From the NCBI GenBank assembly GCA_903892355.1, contig CAITIE010000054.1, positions 1 through 32,929 on the forward strand: DNA of 32,929 nt, read 5' to 3'. Made by a program: the position numbers and the translations under genes. Shown piece by piece: positions 24,001 to 25,884 of this stretch. Under the pieces are notes generated by a model. The model saw nothing but the letters and a program-made list of their open reading frames with translations, was not told the origin of the DNA and did no database searches. The first letter of the stretch is position 1. Each line of letters begins with the position of its first letter. Origin of the DNA: an uncultured Pirellula sp. (GTDB lineage: Bacteria; Planctomycetota; Planctomycetia; Pirellulales; Pirellulaceae).

Positions 24001-25324
24001 TGACACTGATGCCTGTGTTGACATTGAACGAACCGTTGACGTTCAAGGTCGCGTTTTGACTCGATCCGAAACGCAAAGAGTACCCGCCGTTAGCCGTCGA
24101 ACTAATCGGACCATTCCAGGCAACGATCTGATTATCTCCAGCCACTAGATGGCCGTACGCATTTGGGTTGTTGCTCGAACCAAAGCTCAGGGGTTCGCTG
24201 GCGATCGTTACGTTGTTGTCGAGAACCAAGATGCCGGACTCGAGGATTGTGCCAGCATCCATCAAGCCTTGATTGGTTTCAGGAATACCCAGGGCTTCGG
24301 AATTCTTAACTACAAGGATCGCATTAGAAACTGTCAGGGTATCGCGAAATGTATTGGCGGCGGAAAGAGCGACACTTGAAGATGGCCCCGAAATATCGTT
24401 TGAATTGATCGATATGCGGCCGAACCCTGAGATGGCTCCGGAGAACGTTGCTTTTGAACCTTTCGCGATGGAAACGTTGAGGCCTTTACCGGCATCGAGC
24501 CCGGTTAGAACTTGACCAGAAAAGTTGATGTCGTTCAGCGCGCTGGAAGCTACAGCGCCGATGGATATATTCATTTGATAGTTCTGGTCTTGGTTTCCGA
24601 CCCCAAGATTGGCACTTACCAAAAGATTGTCCTGATTGACATTTAGATTCCGGACCTTCAGAGAATTTGGTCCTTCAAGGGTGTAACCCTGTCCATCCAC
24701 CGTGATGCTGTTGTAAGGTTGGTATAAACTACTGACGGACACGGTCTTCTGACTCGCGGACTCGGGGAACACGACATCGTCCGTCGGCTGCGGCGCAACG
24801 TCTCCAACCCAGTTCGCATCGTTATCCCACAGGTTGTTGGCACCTCCGCCATCCCATACGACCGTGGCAAGCAACGCTCGTTCCTCGAGTCCCTCATAAC
24901 GTAGTTTGCGCCGCCAATCGAGTTTTGGCGAACTCGGTTTGGTGTTGCGATTTCCTCGCGACTCTTTAGCTGTGGTTGTGGCTGGATTCCATCCACAGCA
25001 GACCAAGCATTCGCTGACCCCTTGTTCCAGATATTCCATCGCATCGCCGAGGGCCGCTCGCAGTCCACGCGTCTTCAAATCGCGTCCAGCAACCGGTACA
25101 CGATCACTCGCACGCCGCGAGGAACTCATCACGTCCTGCACGAGCTTGTCGTTCAGCCACGGAGCGGTCCTGAGCGCGTAGCCCTTGCACAGGGCTCGCA
25201 AGGACTGCAGCAATCCCATCCGCTTGCGAGCGTTCCGCGCCGAGCGTAGCTTTCGCGTCCTCGGGCCAGTTGCGGACTTTTTCAACAGAGACACCAACCA
25301 AGATTGCGAGCGATGAGATGCCAT
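1..25324 (-). CDS. Giant modular surface protein (LEPR-XLL, beta-helix, PKD, RTX, metallopeptidase), C-terminus outside window
   Basis: One frame stays open from 25324 down to base 2, giving at least 8,441 residues (roughly 850 kDa). I checked the same register at both ends, and the open antisense frame keeps one phase throughout, so I see no frameshift. The start is the first ATG after an in-frame TAG at 25352-25354; no clear Shine-Dalgarno precedes it. Order of modules: basic leader and LEERALLA; autotransporter-type strand repeats; about 3,300 residues of parallel beta-helix; PKD domains; RTX-like and 41-residue repeats; a metallopeptidase with HELGHLLGLRH; a PPC-like domain; PKD domains; 72-residue repeats; RTX repeats. 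Such modules belong to secreted planctomycete adhesin or matrix proteins. The likely role is a calcium-stabilised cell-surface or extracellular fibre with proteolytic activity, which is inference. It is transcribed divergently from the kinase. The real start could be downstream (for example ATG at 25039), because the leader has no typical signal peptide. Confidence 0.93.
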   Translation of the reverse strand, partial: MASHRSQSWLVSLLKKSATGPRTRKLRSARNARKRMGLLQSLRALCKGYALRTAPWLNDKLVQDVMSSSRRASDRVPVAGRDLKTRGLRAALGDAMEYLEQGVSECLVCCGWNPATTTAKESRGNRNTKPSSPKLDWRRKLRYEGLEERALLATVVWDGGGANNLWDNDANWVGDVAPQPTDDVVFPESASQKTVSVSSLYQPYNSITVDGQGYTLEGPNSLKVRNLNVNQDNLLVSANLGVGNQDQNYQMNISIGAVASSALNDINFSGQVLTGLDAGKGLNVSIAKGSKATFSGAISGFGRISINSNDISGPSSSVALSAANTFRDTLTVSNAILVVKNSEALGIPETNQGLMDAGTILESGILVLDNNVTIASEPLSFGSSNNPNAYGHLVAGDNQIVAWNGPISSTANGGYSLRFGSSQNATLNVNGSFNVNTGISVTGWGLNVINSTNSTATAIFARETNLVINGTLNITGNVEVKDGAYILGTGQLLNAGTGYYYNGSRIAPGAPSQTGTLTLSNVLQYAGDLMQIQVNGTSQGQFDQLRIIGTASIQSNLELTVGASIGLDEAIVIVDNDSNDAIVGGFGGLGEGATLVSTFDGNNVYFRISYEGGDGNDITLTRVPIAVWDGAPDGGGSSADSNWTTATNWVGDSVPSPLTTLVFPENAQRKSMNNSFPANTQFTSILLAGNNYTVQGSAIGLQGQLDSYGTANSIYANIVLAGKANIVSRAGTFDVYSSIDANSKALSMSTVGGSKAVYRGVISDSGTSGRQQIVVQGVGEVELAAANTFDNQLLSVVSELTVSNSLGLGVGDGTAATGTLFGRQGNFTQGNLKLVNNVTIGNEKIPSVGADGLTISSVGNNTFQGDINAPAYCYLVANPGNTLTLSGNLSNSFNFYVRSGGKIIINGGSVQTGTLVLDQGGALQFDSTTTGNVLIWNGSTFSGSGSVGAVTVLAGGSIAPGSPIGKLTAASLDMASTASMSIAIEGTTAGSTYDWLSVTGAATLGGTLNVSSTIPLQKSDTFRIVTFGSKSGAFATTNLPQFASTNAAIATLGDTYLDISGRFLYVTNTNDSGSGSLRQAITSANSFAGADEIYVSLPEGATRKISPATSLPAITGQTRLDASRIVSGEKVPGLALDGSSITGSATGLLVTASDSVITGFAVGGFDKGIELQGNANQIIGNYIGVDLDESKLSNTYGIVVNGKNNRIGTGASGDGNLISGNDKIHNSSGVWISGTTATGNRVQGNRIGTNRLGSAAFPNVQGVTIIGGASQNFVGTDGDGTSDATEGNLISGNNTNGVNIENGDSQSNRISGNWIGLNSTGDSTIPNVQNGIVISGSNNLIGTDGDGVSDTLERNIISGNGTAVWLPLGTGNRISGNYIGTNPAGTIALGNYTGVHVAAISSNVVIGTNSDGAGDASEGNLISGNQNGVSFYGNGSNGSVVSGNLIGTDATGMNAIGDQQYGIVINNISTIRIGTDGSNDAFNALERNVISGNGVDGIYIDSASGISIAGNYIGVKADGSSALSNGSDGIQIGGSSAVTVGTDGNNVRDTDERNIISGNTQAGVNIFGPSTNIVVAGNYIGLASDGSTATGNGTEGITISGTSTSIRVGSLDDGINESNERNIISGNNRAGISTLVEGAFISGNYIGTDAGGTADRGNKENGIFVLGAANTTIRNNTIAGNDWNGIDVASSTNTKIQGNTIGLNASGTAKIANSIQGIDIRGGSGNIVGTDGNGTNDANEGNVISGNNQYGIFVTTNAANTRISGNKIGTNQAGSTAIGNVQEGIRIGASAGTLIGTDGNGTSDTLERNIISGNLGDGVAMFNASTVSIAGNNIGTDATGLIDLGNGREGILASETTSSTIGGSLAIQSNLISGNSGSGINFILSSNNQILNNVIGLNVTSTAAIRNDNRGIWLRNNSNNATIHGNRIAGNYHGIWFDFTSDSRITGNIVGLAADGITTIANTGYGIAISQTSFRNRIGTDGDGNNDTAERNVISGNTDYNVYVANNDDTLIAGNYIGLAANGVDSASGAPNAVGVYVVSSNRTVIGTNSSSDANNASERNYISGNLSHGVQIAASNDSVLAGNVIGLSTTGAILRNQGNGVTLSGATLRTRIGSNLDGNYDTIELNVISANNLTGIELTGPGPSNVVIAGNYIGTGLTGSADYGNKQRGVLLSQAENTIVRNNVISGNDASGIDIDSSTGTKIRGNTIGLNAAGTSRLANSTRGVEVRGGTGTVIGTEGDGDNDANEGNIISGNSQYGISVATTALSTRVAGNKIGTDVTGAVAIGNSLDGIRVENANGITIGTNGDGNSDELERNVISGNTANGISADSTNVVGLVIAGNYLGTSASGLDRLSNGSNGIYFNTVFSSVIGGALPAQRNIISGNNGAGIFTMGSQGNTITNNVFGLDKDASATIKNNTFGIQFETYSSGNTIDKNIVSGNTRGILIKNSGYTAVTGNLIGLAGDGSTVRGNTDYGIALVGGSCDFNRIGTDGNGVNDAAERNIIAGNGTYNILLSFAFDTTIAGNYVGLKSDGTTGVANSATTAGIYISDSTRTTIGTNGSNDANNALERNYIAGSKGHGISIVGSDPSAPYITQDTIIAGNLIGLNVNGAALANEGDGIKLDTNTVRTRIGTNGNGISDDLERNVISGNLGTGISGNSAGVKNLVIAGNYVGTSPDGLSRAANAGSGIYLSFVPSALIGGTLLAQRNIISGNNGDSGVQLYASTGTIVRNNIIGLNVNGDAAIGWTAYGIRNHFNNGTQILDNNISGNGIGILAYSSTDVTLAGNYIGMASDGVNSIPNTYGGFTAEECSRFVIGTRGLDSSTGYGNIIAGNGYYQIHFKFGSQNVIAGNSIGVGVNGQPIIGGNLGGSIAPVGISSVSSTDLRIGTDGSADGFNATESNVIGGNTRAAISVAGTASNPDLRTIIAGNFVGLTKTGDKRANRSDGIYLGAYATNSRVGTNSDGNHDALEGNFVSGNDGNGIFIESASGAVIAGNKIGLKPDGQTALANAQNGVSIASGQTIRVGSNGDGVRDADERNVISGNTASGVVISGTSTDITVAGNFIGLDVAGTTDVGNTLAGISVAASQSGVLIGGTSVGARNIISGNDQHGVNVTGTASGPVSIVGNYVGTDVSGTLDRGNTSNGIVVVGGSSHVIDQNLVSGNTVHGIVLSGTTDSVVNQNTVGLNAARTAVLANDSSGISLNYSANRNTISGNYASGNNHGISVEISDDTIITGNVVGLLGDGTTVAGNAYFGIFVYGALRTRVGTNGDGVQDASERNVVSNNWKNINIDASQDTVVAGNYAGTSVIGVLPSSVRADTSGISVRSSQRTRIGTDGSNDSFNANERNILTGNSKGVWIDLNSGNTTVAGNWIGLSAAGTALSFGNTLGVYVDAGPTNTLIGSNLDGVKDNDERNIISRNEAGVNVLGGNTTGTLIQGNFIGTTVDGSAAISNVHGVMLTSSGSTTLVGNVMSGNGGTALWADNANGFTLRGNLVGTAPDGLTALPNYSRGLYLAGAGNFTIGGTNASDRNVIANSGTTGIEIVNGANTGGVIRGNYIGINASGTTAAGNGTAGIAISNSPAITIGGSAAGAGNVVSSNGTSGIQVTGASTTGLVIEANYIGTDATGALGRGNTGSGIKIYDGAGTSAVRANFISANGGDGVQIIGGGSNTVSSNTIGTNASANAALANSGAGVRVTASLGNVIGGSNASARNILSGNNGPGVWLENVGSTLNYVSGNRIGTNPAGTAAIPNNTGISISGGARWNTIGVELDGIGDAFEANLISGNIGNGIHITGVGSDTNRIFGNRIGTMADGMSALPNTLNGIYTTSPNIEIGASGDVGLRRNVISGNGAAGIVASGADGNNLRAYSNIIGLNATGTAAVPNGTVGVLVDSSGWSRIAENVISGNTTHGVYVNGGVGNDLISANYLGTDITGNVDLGNGGDGTRVSESAYLQIQDNLIAGNTGSGISFAGVDGAGYQSNVLRNKIGTNLAGTAAIANDSNGISLDGAKHINIGSNLIAGNTGSGIYSTGVSFESLIHSNTIGADLSGGNAIANAKQGVLLKDSRSMVYNNLVSGNTTGGVALIGAGSWNSNIWGNTIGLNATGVSAIANGNYGIFLGDGDTIGIVGTSDAWKNTVGGTTAGERNIISGNNGPGVWLAGADAREMTISGNYIGTDKLGLASIPNTVGVLLSNGARSNTIQNNLVSGNTTSGIRLTDSGTNSNILMGNWIGTNASGGVALANSTYGIEIINGAAYNTLLNNVVSGNVLGGIFIGSGGSNTLRGNLVGTDATGTRPLGNGTVSAPRMGILLSSTTSNLIGSSLLSERNVISGNNGDGVVLSGTSYGNIIKGNAIGSDRDGVGVISNSANGILFDNNAATSNTIGGATAADGNLIYYNLISGLRLPGTTSTTTSDNRFDNNIFRGNIVLGIDIGPEGPTLNDIGDADLLPNAPIIASAVISSAGKLVISGYSRSGRTLQFYASSASGNGRGQGNRRLASLVEGSTDDLDTRIDGKYDNEIGKEDPVNYFRFEIPIGSPEIIETGDLITAVAIGSTSEFGNYTIVGNPASNNPPEISLSNTLVTLKSGDTLNLNGSFTDYDSTRWNGTVDYGDGSPLEVLALSPQQTFTLSHLYSKASPANAPYVVKVTIVDNGGKESTATFNVSVVNQAPVISANDIVFTKTVNEAGVVTVAGSFTDSSNAETHTVEISWGDGSSSIQNLAAGVYSFSLSHPYADDGVSRTPSDPYSLGIVVRDEGGLAASPSGVFITNVTNVRPSTIAVDNGSLTLDVDGNPVVNEGTSFTLTGSFVDPGLKDSHEVSIDWGDGTPVDVISIPSVVGQTATRTFSASHVYANNPAAPNTTFTATFSVVDDDEPTTPVTVAKTIKVLNSVPTISGLTLANAIINENGIASLRINYSDAGVLDTQRVIVNWGDGSQPESYQTTPGLTEMTVTHRYLNNKRPTQSDPDPDYSISVKMADNDMPDNVFVTATTELSVLNTAPVVTSTAKLEIRDAVGGWVEINTLPLADRKINEGDDVRVSGSFTDASESDTHTVTIVWSNTRDSANNLRSTQAVVTQDLLNRQMRSYSAVYKYLDDYATGTPFDNETIQLTITDDDSATAAPSGGELTRTLLVNNVAPVAMFVTDELPSGNSGPSPDAQNFYKFIARVSDPGSDTFNYRWRTWLTQNPSVIIQDENNVGNAFSVNRALYGAGGTIVIELTVTDDDTGASIPYVSTLLVLGDNTNDVVTILDADFANNDNLTVLSLGGDDTISAIAVSSDKNVVLDGGAGKDLLVGGRGNDTLILHNGDDEGTDTSGGDDLFILVPNSTLKVTDNSGRNALDFSRANVSTTGFASLGITFDLGLTAAGVAQDVAPQLGRNPESGPRPHVVQATGSFAALVGSSYNDTLKGPGSSTISAGAGQDVIVVQDGAGTLEKPGRFSGGADADEFRITGTTVGNIDFSGDSGMDVFNISNTTLTGIDFNGGADADVFNLTGAITAVGQIDFNGDSGMDVLNISGTNVGSIDFGGGADADVLNLGSGGSIGGIDFSGDSGMDVLNINGTVTGGIDFGGGADVDVVNLNFGGSVGSIDFSGDSGMDVLNISGRVAGGIDFGGGADKDELNLSASAIVGQIDLSGDQETRYEQLALKFQGDSGVDVLTLSGTVYGRIDFGGGADADVVNLNYGSSVVGNIDFTGDSGMDVLTLNGTVAGKIDFGGGADADVLNLGGRVGSIDFNGDSGMDVLTITGTVVGKIDFGGGADADVLNLGGAVGSIDFKGDSGMDVLTITGTVAGKIDFGGGADADVVNLGTNGSIGSIDFNGDSGMDVLTIGGTVAGRIDFGGGADADTLRITERGYTGNVVRFIGGDDADVLSLSFGGNVGSIDFNGDSGMDVLTISGRVGGGIDFGGGADADVLNLGTSGSVGSIDFSGDSGMDVLTISGSVAGGIDFGGGADADVLTITGTAVGSIDFSGDAGDDFFFHRGTSGALVFNGGEGADTLRNDASNVPSIQYFGFYDPARDPSKVPTGSLASNDLKDLFVNNGSSIGSLVFYGGAGEDVLVSKGNSIGQVSFQGDSGADVLILSGSGIGRIDFGGGADADVLSLSGTQIGNIDFSGDSDNAKPGNDTFINSATGKLASDGTPTSVVRFNGLSGNDTFRNDAGSWSQVIFDAGQGNDQYQNNASGLGLVAFNGSEGNDIFENNGNDVSNVVFVGATGDDSFMNKGNNTKGILIFGGEGNDQFVNIGVDVNGVQFIDESGANTLSNFGARVKNVTFQGGSGVDTMANAGTSTSNFVFYGNGGADRWINDSAAIGSNNLRFLATGGISSATWPSSVTAPFSLPSIPTPSPDNAGDLFVNRAASVSTIEFHGDAGDDFFQNSGSLLTNTTINGGVGDDKIKNTADGASLKSFTFNGDAGDDAFQNDAANADGVTFHGGDGNDSTYQNGDSFGTITFNAGDGSNILVNWGKSGQILRMISGTGSDRFQNNADEIELLEFTSGDGLNGLQNNGNYIKKIVMVGGADTDTLLNGGNAVTFIDMVGGAGSDSVVNVGADVGNKATAGTPLNGIRFFGGDGYDVLRTQGTGLSTLLFDGGNDNDSLVYNTAAGGTINYAAGNGDDGFVFTGSASSIELQLDAGNDAMAYSGDVPSSTASVPTVDIAGGDGDDTYKFSGTPTGYVQFHESYSGVTDLTKDSLDFASYLGGALSLDLASNSKQQQRVGFWLQFTADSNMGIENVTGSQFGDVILGNNRPNVLRGADYASAFSSDSSAVNSTTVQWVLLDFDKHTNELTDTNTEYVYTAEDKSKVLQGLKKAYYGTKSDGTVREYNDPGRWFNIRFTMDKSEIDTASGFGVAGGATIEYATIYFNQTPENGQPGGSSSEIDPGNFNLGGEAVVQVHGLLGGTIYPPSMTITDSSIDGDFLRNSGDEQVTYGQRNPDNTVENFVALSTKIAAHELGHLLGLRHYDSFGPIGSGVHTPPGVSEFNPTYSGPAEAYETFQHLISSPASVGSNRKNDLGNLYFGEREAVKLAYATSGANAYRIIENSAAKNTDATAQTVSWTTLTVPRTVASGVSVNQSLFAEVFNVAGAIHLNSATGKSDEDFYQFTGSQGDIVTIEVSSRALSRLTDTSSNGTINVDGFIDSTVTLYEKDYSGALTPVQYYKSPAYNDDEFESTDSILIDLILPKSGSYWLKVDSFTRNALPTDPDPATLDVISRELYLDKIDDTDIGNYELFVYRFKRANASDTTNTMQGRGGFDVIQGTTGEDYNIYLAANAIPTNATSTEVTPLVVTIPFVDPAAGYCSAEVTYGDGSSETIENFTAATGLRISHTFPDAGSYTVNFVLSNDDGKSVSGSFTVTVTNAAPTATWFAAGNLEGGETVLTVTGFDSVADSPTLRYVITPTQSIRDAATYGISTTVNTYSETFNDNTTKTLYVRVMDRDGLSVDYTTSLSISNVAPTGTITNNGPIIEGSAATVSITGAADVSSVDVAAGLRYLFSTSQNSWPTTNPYATASSSNSANFTFTDNGSYTVYGRVYDKDNGYSEYSTAVLVNNVAPTVNIASITNPAVENLPVTITANGSDPAGVADPLTYDFTVVRLSDSVTVSSGSGSSRTHTWTPTTTGTYRVTVSASDDDGGVSSAVSQTFEVLPPLTLSVGLPADEFKGVPGQTRTYTLNAGPTGNGDNFTYVIDWKDGTAIQTITGPASTTVDHVYPNAGSYAPTVSVTNSQGRTVSTTLSAIAINAWELQGTTLAIGASDGGSDDDTLTLDALPTAGQFSFAINSAAAVNVTTTGSIRIFGGSGTDRLIVRGNGSNETIRIDNTTVVYNTSYTIAWDSMETRDVQTGAGNDSIDVVDGAVATIDAGAGTDVVRALGGTNANTWTLTGANAGNMTVGSETTARFAFTNVESVIGSDTVSDTFVFNAGSSLAGSIDGGSGASVDSVRANGGTQANTWTMTGANAGNMVVGSETTARFAFTSIESVIGSDTVNDTFVLNPGSSLSGSLTGGTGSSIDTVRANAGTLPSTWNVTAANAGSLTVGAESTSRFAFTNVESLVGSDTVSDTFVLGAGSSLSGTLHGGTGASIDTVRAAGGTSANTWTITSANAGTILVGSANTPSYTFSNVESAVGSDTVVDTFVFNAGSSLGGSLAGGSGAWLDVLNTSALAGSVNLATGTATGLAGSFTGFESFVSNGGTLTGPNVATTWALTGNRIGTLAYTNTVAFSHSFSGFAILQGGSGNDTFNIGDGGSRTTVQGGTGTDSLIGQNLQTTWEITEIGGGSFGTLMQFKQIENLTGGNNIDRFRIRSTASIPAVLDGGLGDNILDYSLFTTAVVVDLQAATPSSTNVSSLTNTFPIIMGGSGNDTLKGSRTRSSVIVGGAGIDSILGSDVADILVGGLGADSLRGGLGEDILVGGRITFDTDVVGLRSIFLEWTRSDRTVDQRFVNLTNNTSSGGTLT
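120..780 (-). other. C-terminal RTX calcium-binding repeats (protein continues off the edge)
   Basis: Segments ILQGGSGNDTFNIGDGG, IMGGSGNDTLKG, IVGGAGIDSILG and LVGGLGADSLRGGLGEDILVGG match the RTX nonapeptide GGxGxDxLx. Such repeats near a C-terminus often accompany type I-like export and calcium-driven folding outside the cell. The frame is still open at base 2, so the true C-terminus lies to the left. Confidence 0.85.
899..1762 (-). repeat. Four tandem 216-bp (72-residue) repeats in the giant protein
   Basis: Corresponding landmarks lie at 899, 1115, 1331, 1547 and 1763, an exact 216-bp spacing, and a partial unit continues on each side. Each unit encodes NTWTxTxANAGNMxVGSETTARFAF, NVESVIGSDTVSDTFVF and NAGSSLxGSLxGGSGASIDTVRA in that order. 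The exact period and high identity suggest recent tandem duplication. The GSDTVSDTFVF and GGSGASIDTV parts resemble RTX spacing, but the unit as a whole is not one I recognise. Confidence 0.8.
2180..3560 (-). other. Second PKD-type domain block of the giant protein
   Basis: Four to five units open with NAAPT, NVAPTGTI or NVAPTVNI. They carry VTYGDGSSETI or VIDWKDGTAIQTI and HTFPDAGSYTV or DHVYPNAGSYAP, the typical PKD strand pattern. A further Gly/Asp-rich stretch (GGSGTDRLIVRG, TGAGNDSIDVVDG) then leads to the 72-residue repeats. Confidence 0.75.
3640..4170 (-). other. PPC-like beta-sandwich domain after the peptidase
   Basis: Directly after the peptidase comes a stretch with GKSDEDFYQFTGSQGDIVTIEVSS, then IDLILPKSGSYWLKVDSF. 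This is the layout of the bacterial pre-peptidase C-terminal (PPC) domain that often sits next to secreted peptidases. The adjacency supports the peptidase call. Confidence 0.65.
4250..5290 (-). other. Metzincin-like zinc metallopeptidase domain of the giant protein
   Basis: Residues of about 6,676-7,026 form a non-repetitive domain. It includes WFNIRFTMDK, GGATIEYATIYFNQ and the zinc motif HELGHLLGLRH at residues 6943-6953 (bases 4466-4498): zinc ligands H6943, H6947 and H6953, general base E6944, and the metzincin-type glycine G6950. The motif is complete, so an active enzyme is plausible. It most resembles matrixin-type peptidases, but the family cannot be fixed by eye. The Met-turn was not identified with confidence. 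Confidence 0.8.
5300..7020 (-). repeat. Degenerate RTX-like repeats of the giant protein
   Basis: About 570 residues of loosely repeated segments with cores such as FNGLSGNDTFRN, FVGATGDDSFMN, FGGEGNDQFVN and FHGDAGDDFFQN. They keep the (G/D)GDDxFxN pattern and are spaced at about 20-25 residues. They look like a diverged continuation of the IDF array and bridge it to the peptidase domain. Confidence 0.65.
7020..9030 (-). repeat. Array of about twelve 41-43 residue IDF...GDSGMDVL / IDFGGGADADVL doublets
   Basis: Two half-units of about 20-21 residues alternate: G-x-IDF-x-GDSGMDVL-x-I-x-G-T-V and G-x-IDFGGGADADVLNL. In the most regular stretch the element caccgaa(a/g)tc recurs at 7948, 8071 and 8194, an exact 123-bp (41-residue) period; flanking copies drift to 129 bp. 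About twelve doublets are visible. The GG-x-x-A-D-V-L core resembles a degenerate RTX nonapeptide, so calcium binding or a solenoid fold is likely but unproven. One unit near 8395-8440 carries an odd insertion (QETRYEQLALKFQ). Confidence 0.8.
9390..9640 (-). other. RTX-like calcium-binding repeats, first block
   Basis: After the PKD block come LSLGGDDTISAI, then VLDGGAGKDLLVGGRGNDTL. This matches the GGxGxDxLx nonapeptide of haemolysin-type (RTX) calcium-binding repeats, which fold into a calcium-loaded beta-roll outside the cell. Confidence 0.75.
9640..11650 (-). other. PKD-type domain block of the giant protein
   Basis: About six consecutive immunoglobulin-like units are visible, each opening with N-x-x-P or a close variant. 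Most carry GSFTD or GSFVDPG followed by WGDGS or YGDGSP. These are the landmarks of PKD domains, which act as extracellular spacers or carbohydrate- and protein-binding modules. The last unit (near 9650-9930) has the SDPGSDTFNYRW form and leads directly into a calcium-binding repeat segment. Confidence 0.75.
12060..21975 (-). repeat. Long parallel beta-helix repeat array inside the giant protein
   Basis: About 3,300 residues are built from dozens of units of the form GNYIGTDxxGxxxxGNxxxGI...IGTDGxGxxDxxERNVISGNxxxGI. The IG-T and ISGN turns and the N/G/I spacing are those of PbH1/NosD-type right-handed parallel beta-helix proteins. On the plus strand the units show up as recurring elements such as ccgatgtaattacc and gagatgatgttccg. 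The array would fold as a very long solenoid rod, suited to reaching out from the cell surface (inference). It also carries a higher-order duplication described separately. Confidence 0.85.
15001..20385 (-). repeat. Higher-order duplication within the beta-helix array
   Basis: A block of about 0.94-0.99 kb recurs four times. Judged by the NYIG-type marker opening and closing each block, the copies run 19821 to 18861, 18291 to 17303, 17303 to 16328 and 15937 to 15001. Each holds the same succession: IGG..QRN-ISGN, GNxxGIxx.., RIGTDGxGxxDxxERN, a NYNVYV or TYNILL-type strand, an IGTxxSxDxxNAxERN unit, and RIGTNxDGxxDxxERN. The first two copies are also preceded by a shared block of about 570 bp (20385-19821 and 18861-18291) containing RGNKENG or YGNKQRG and NDANEGN. 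The copies have diverged considerably, so the duplication is old. Confidence 0.7.
22140..24865 (-). other. Autotransporter-associated beta-strand repeat region of the giant protein
   Basis: About 900 residues after the LEERALLA motif contain two blocks opening with the same layout: WDGGGANNLWDNDANWVGD near 24850 and WDG...SNWTTATNWVGD near 23440. Each is followed by FPE.., short Ser/Gly/Asn-rich strands and phrases such as GTLTLSN and LTLSGN. This is the pattern of PATR-type (autotransporter passenger) strand repeats, which form beta-solenoids. The region ends near 22050-22130 in NDSGSGSLRQAI, the usual lead-in to polymorphic beta-helix domains. Boundaries are approximate. Confidence 0.7.
24866..24889 (-). 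other. LEPR-XLL-like N-terminal motif of the giant protein
   Basis: Residues 146-153 read LEERALLA, preceded by a basic stretch (RRKLRYEG). The LExR-x-LLA pattern near the N-terminus of very large proteins is a known planctomycete signature, thought to mark exported proteins. About 145 residues of Arg/Lys-rich leader come before it, including an unusual ECLVCCGW segment at about residues 105-112. The mature repeat region starts directly after it with VVWDGGG. Confidence 0.8.
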
Positions 25325-25884
25325 AGTCAAGACTGTAATAATAAGTTCGGGCTAACGAATCACAGAGGGTAAGCCATTCAACCATCCACTCTACGAACAC
25401 CAAGCAAGTTGCGATCGCATCGCAACCAACTCTGATCACAACGCGGTGAATTGGTTTTTTTAGAACAAACGCAGGGGCGATCTACGGATCTCCCAGCGAC
25501 TTGGGACTTCAATATCGCTAGAAACGCGACGAAAGTCCACTCATCATCCGCATCTTTTCTCCCGAGATTCCAATGCCCCCAAAAGAGGGTGTTAGGTGCG
25601 TCCGCCCCAACGAAAACACCCAACGGAATTAACAGATAACTATTTCCTAAAAAATCACAGATAGCGTGTTCGGTTTCTCATTTTCTTACGTGTTAAGAGT
25701 TGTGTCTGAGAGTGATAGCTGAGCTCCACTCTCTTAGATCGTGCTTCGCCATGAACCTGGGTACTGCCGGACTCCATCAAACACGGATTCGGCACTAGCA
25801 AGACGTTGCGGGACAAGGTTATGATTGTTGTGCCGCGCCTCTGCCCGATCGTTCTTCCCTTCTTTTGCTCGCCCAAGCTCTACG
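25325..25884. other. Divergent intergenic region between the giant gene and the kinase
   Basis: This 560-base gap separates two genes transcribed away from each other and must hold both promoters. It is somewhat AT-richer than its flanks in places (for example 25628-25700 and the TAATAATAAG run near 25337-25346). I found no convincing sigma-70 box pair, operator dyad or terminator by eye. An 81-codon minus-strand frame (25378-25623) exists but has no recognisable features or neighbour support. Confidence 0.5.

Noticed and set aside
1-25324. Possibility that the giant region is several separate genes or is frameshifted
   Set aside because: The codon register at 25324 and at base 2 is the same, recognisable sense repeats read through all module boundaries, and I met no in-frame stop while reading across them.
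25104-25439. Minus-strand frame of 111 codons overlapping the start of the giant gene in another phase
   Set aside because: It overlaps the giant gene's leader. The giant frame is continuous with the LEERALLA motif, while this one has no recognisable features.
25378-25623. 81-codon minus-strand frame in the divergent intergenic region
   Set aside because: No recognised motif, ribosome binding site or conserved context visible; kept only as a remark.
25825-25884. Upstream TTG start for the kinase adding 20 residues
   Set aside because: TTG is a rarer start, the extra residues are not informative, and an in-frame ATG at 25885 begins a typical polar N-terminus. It cannot be excluded.
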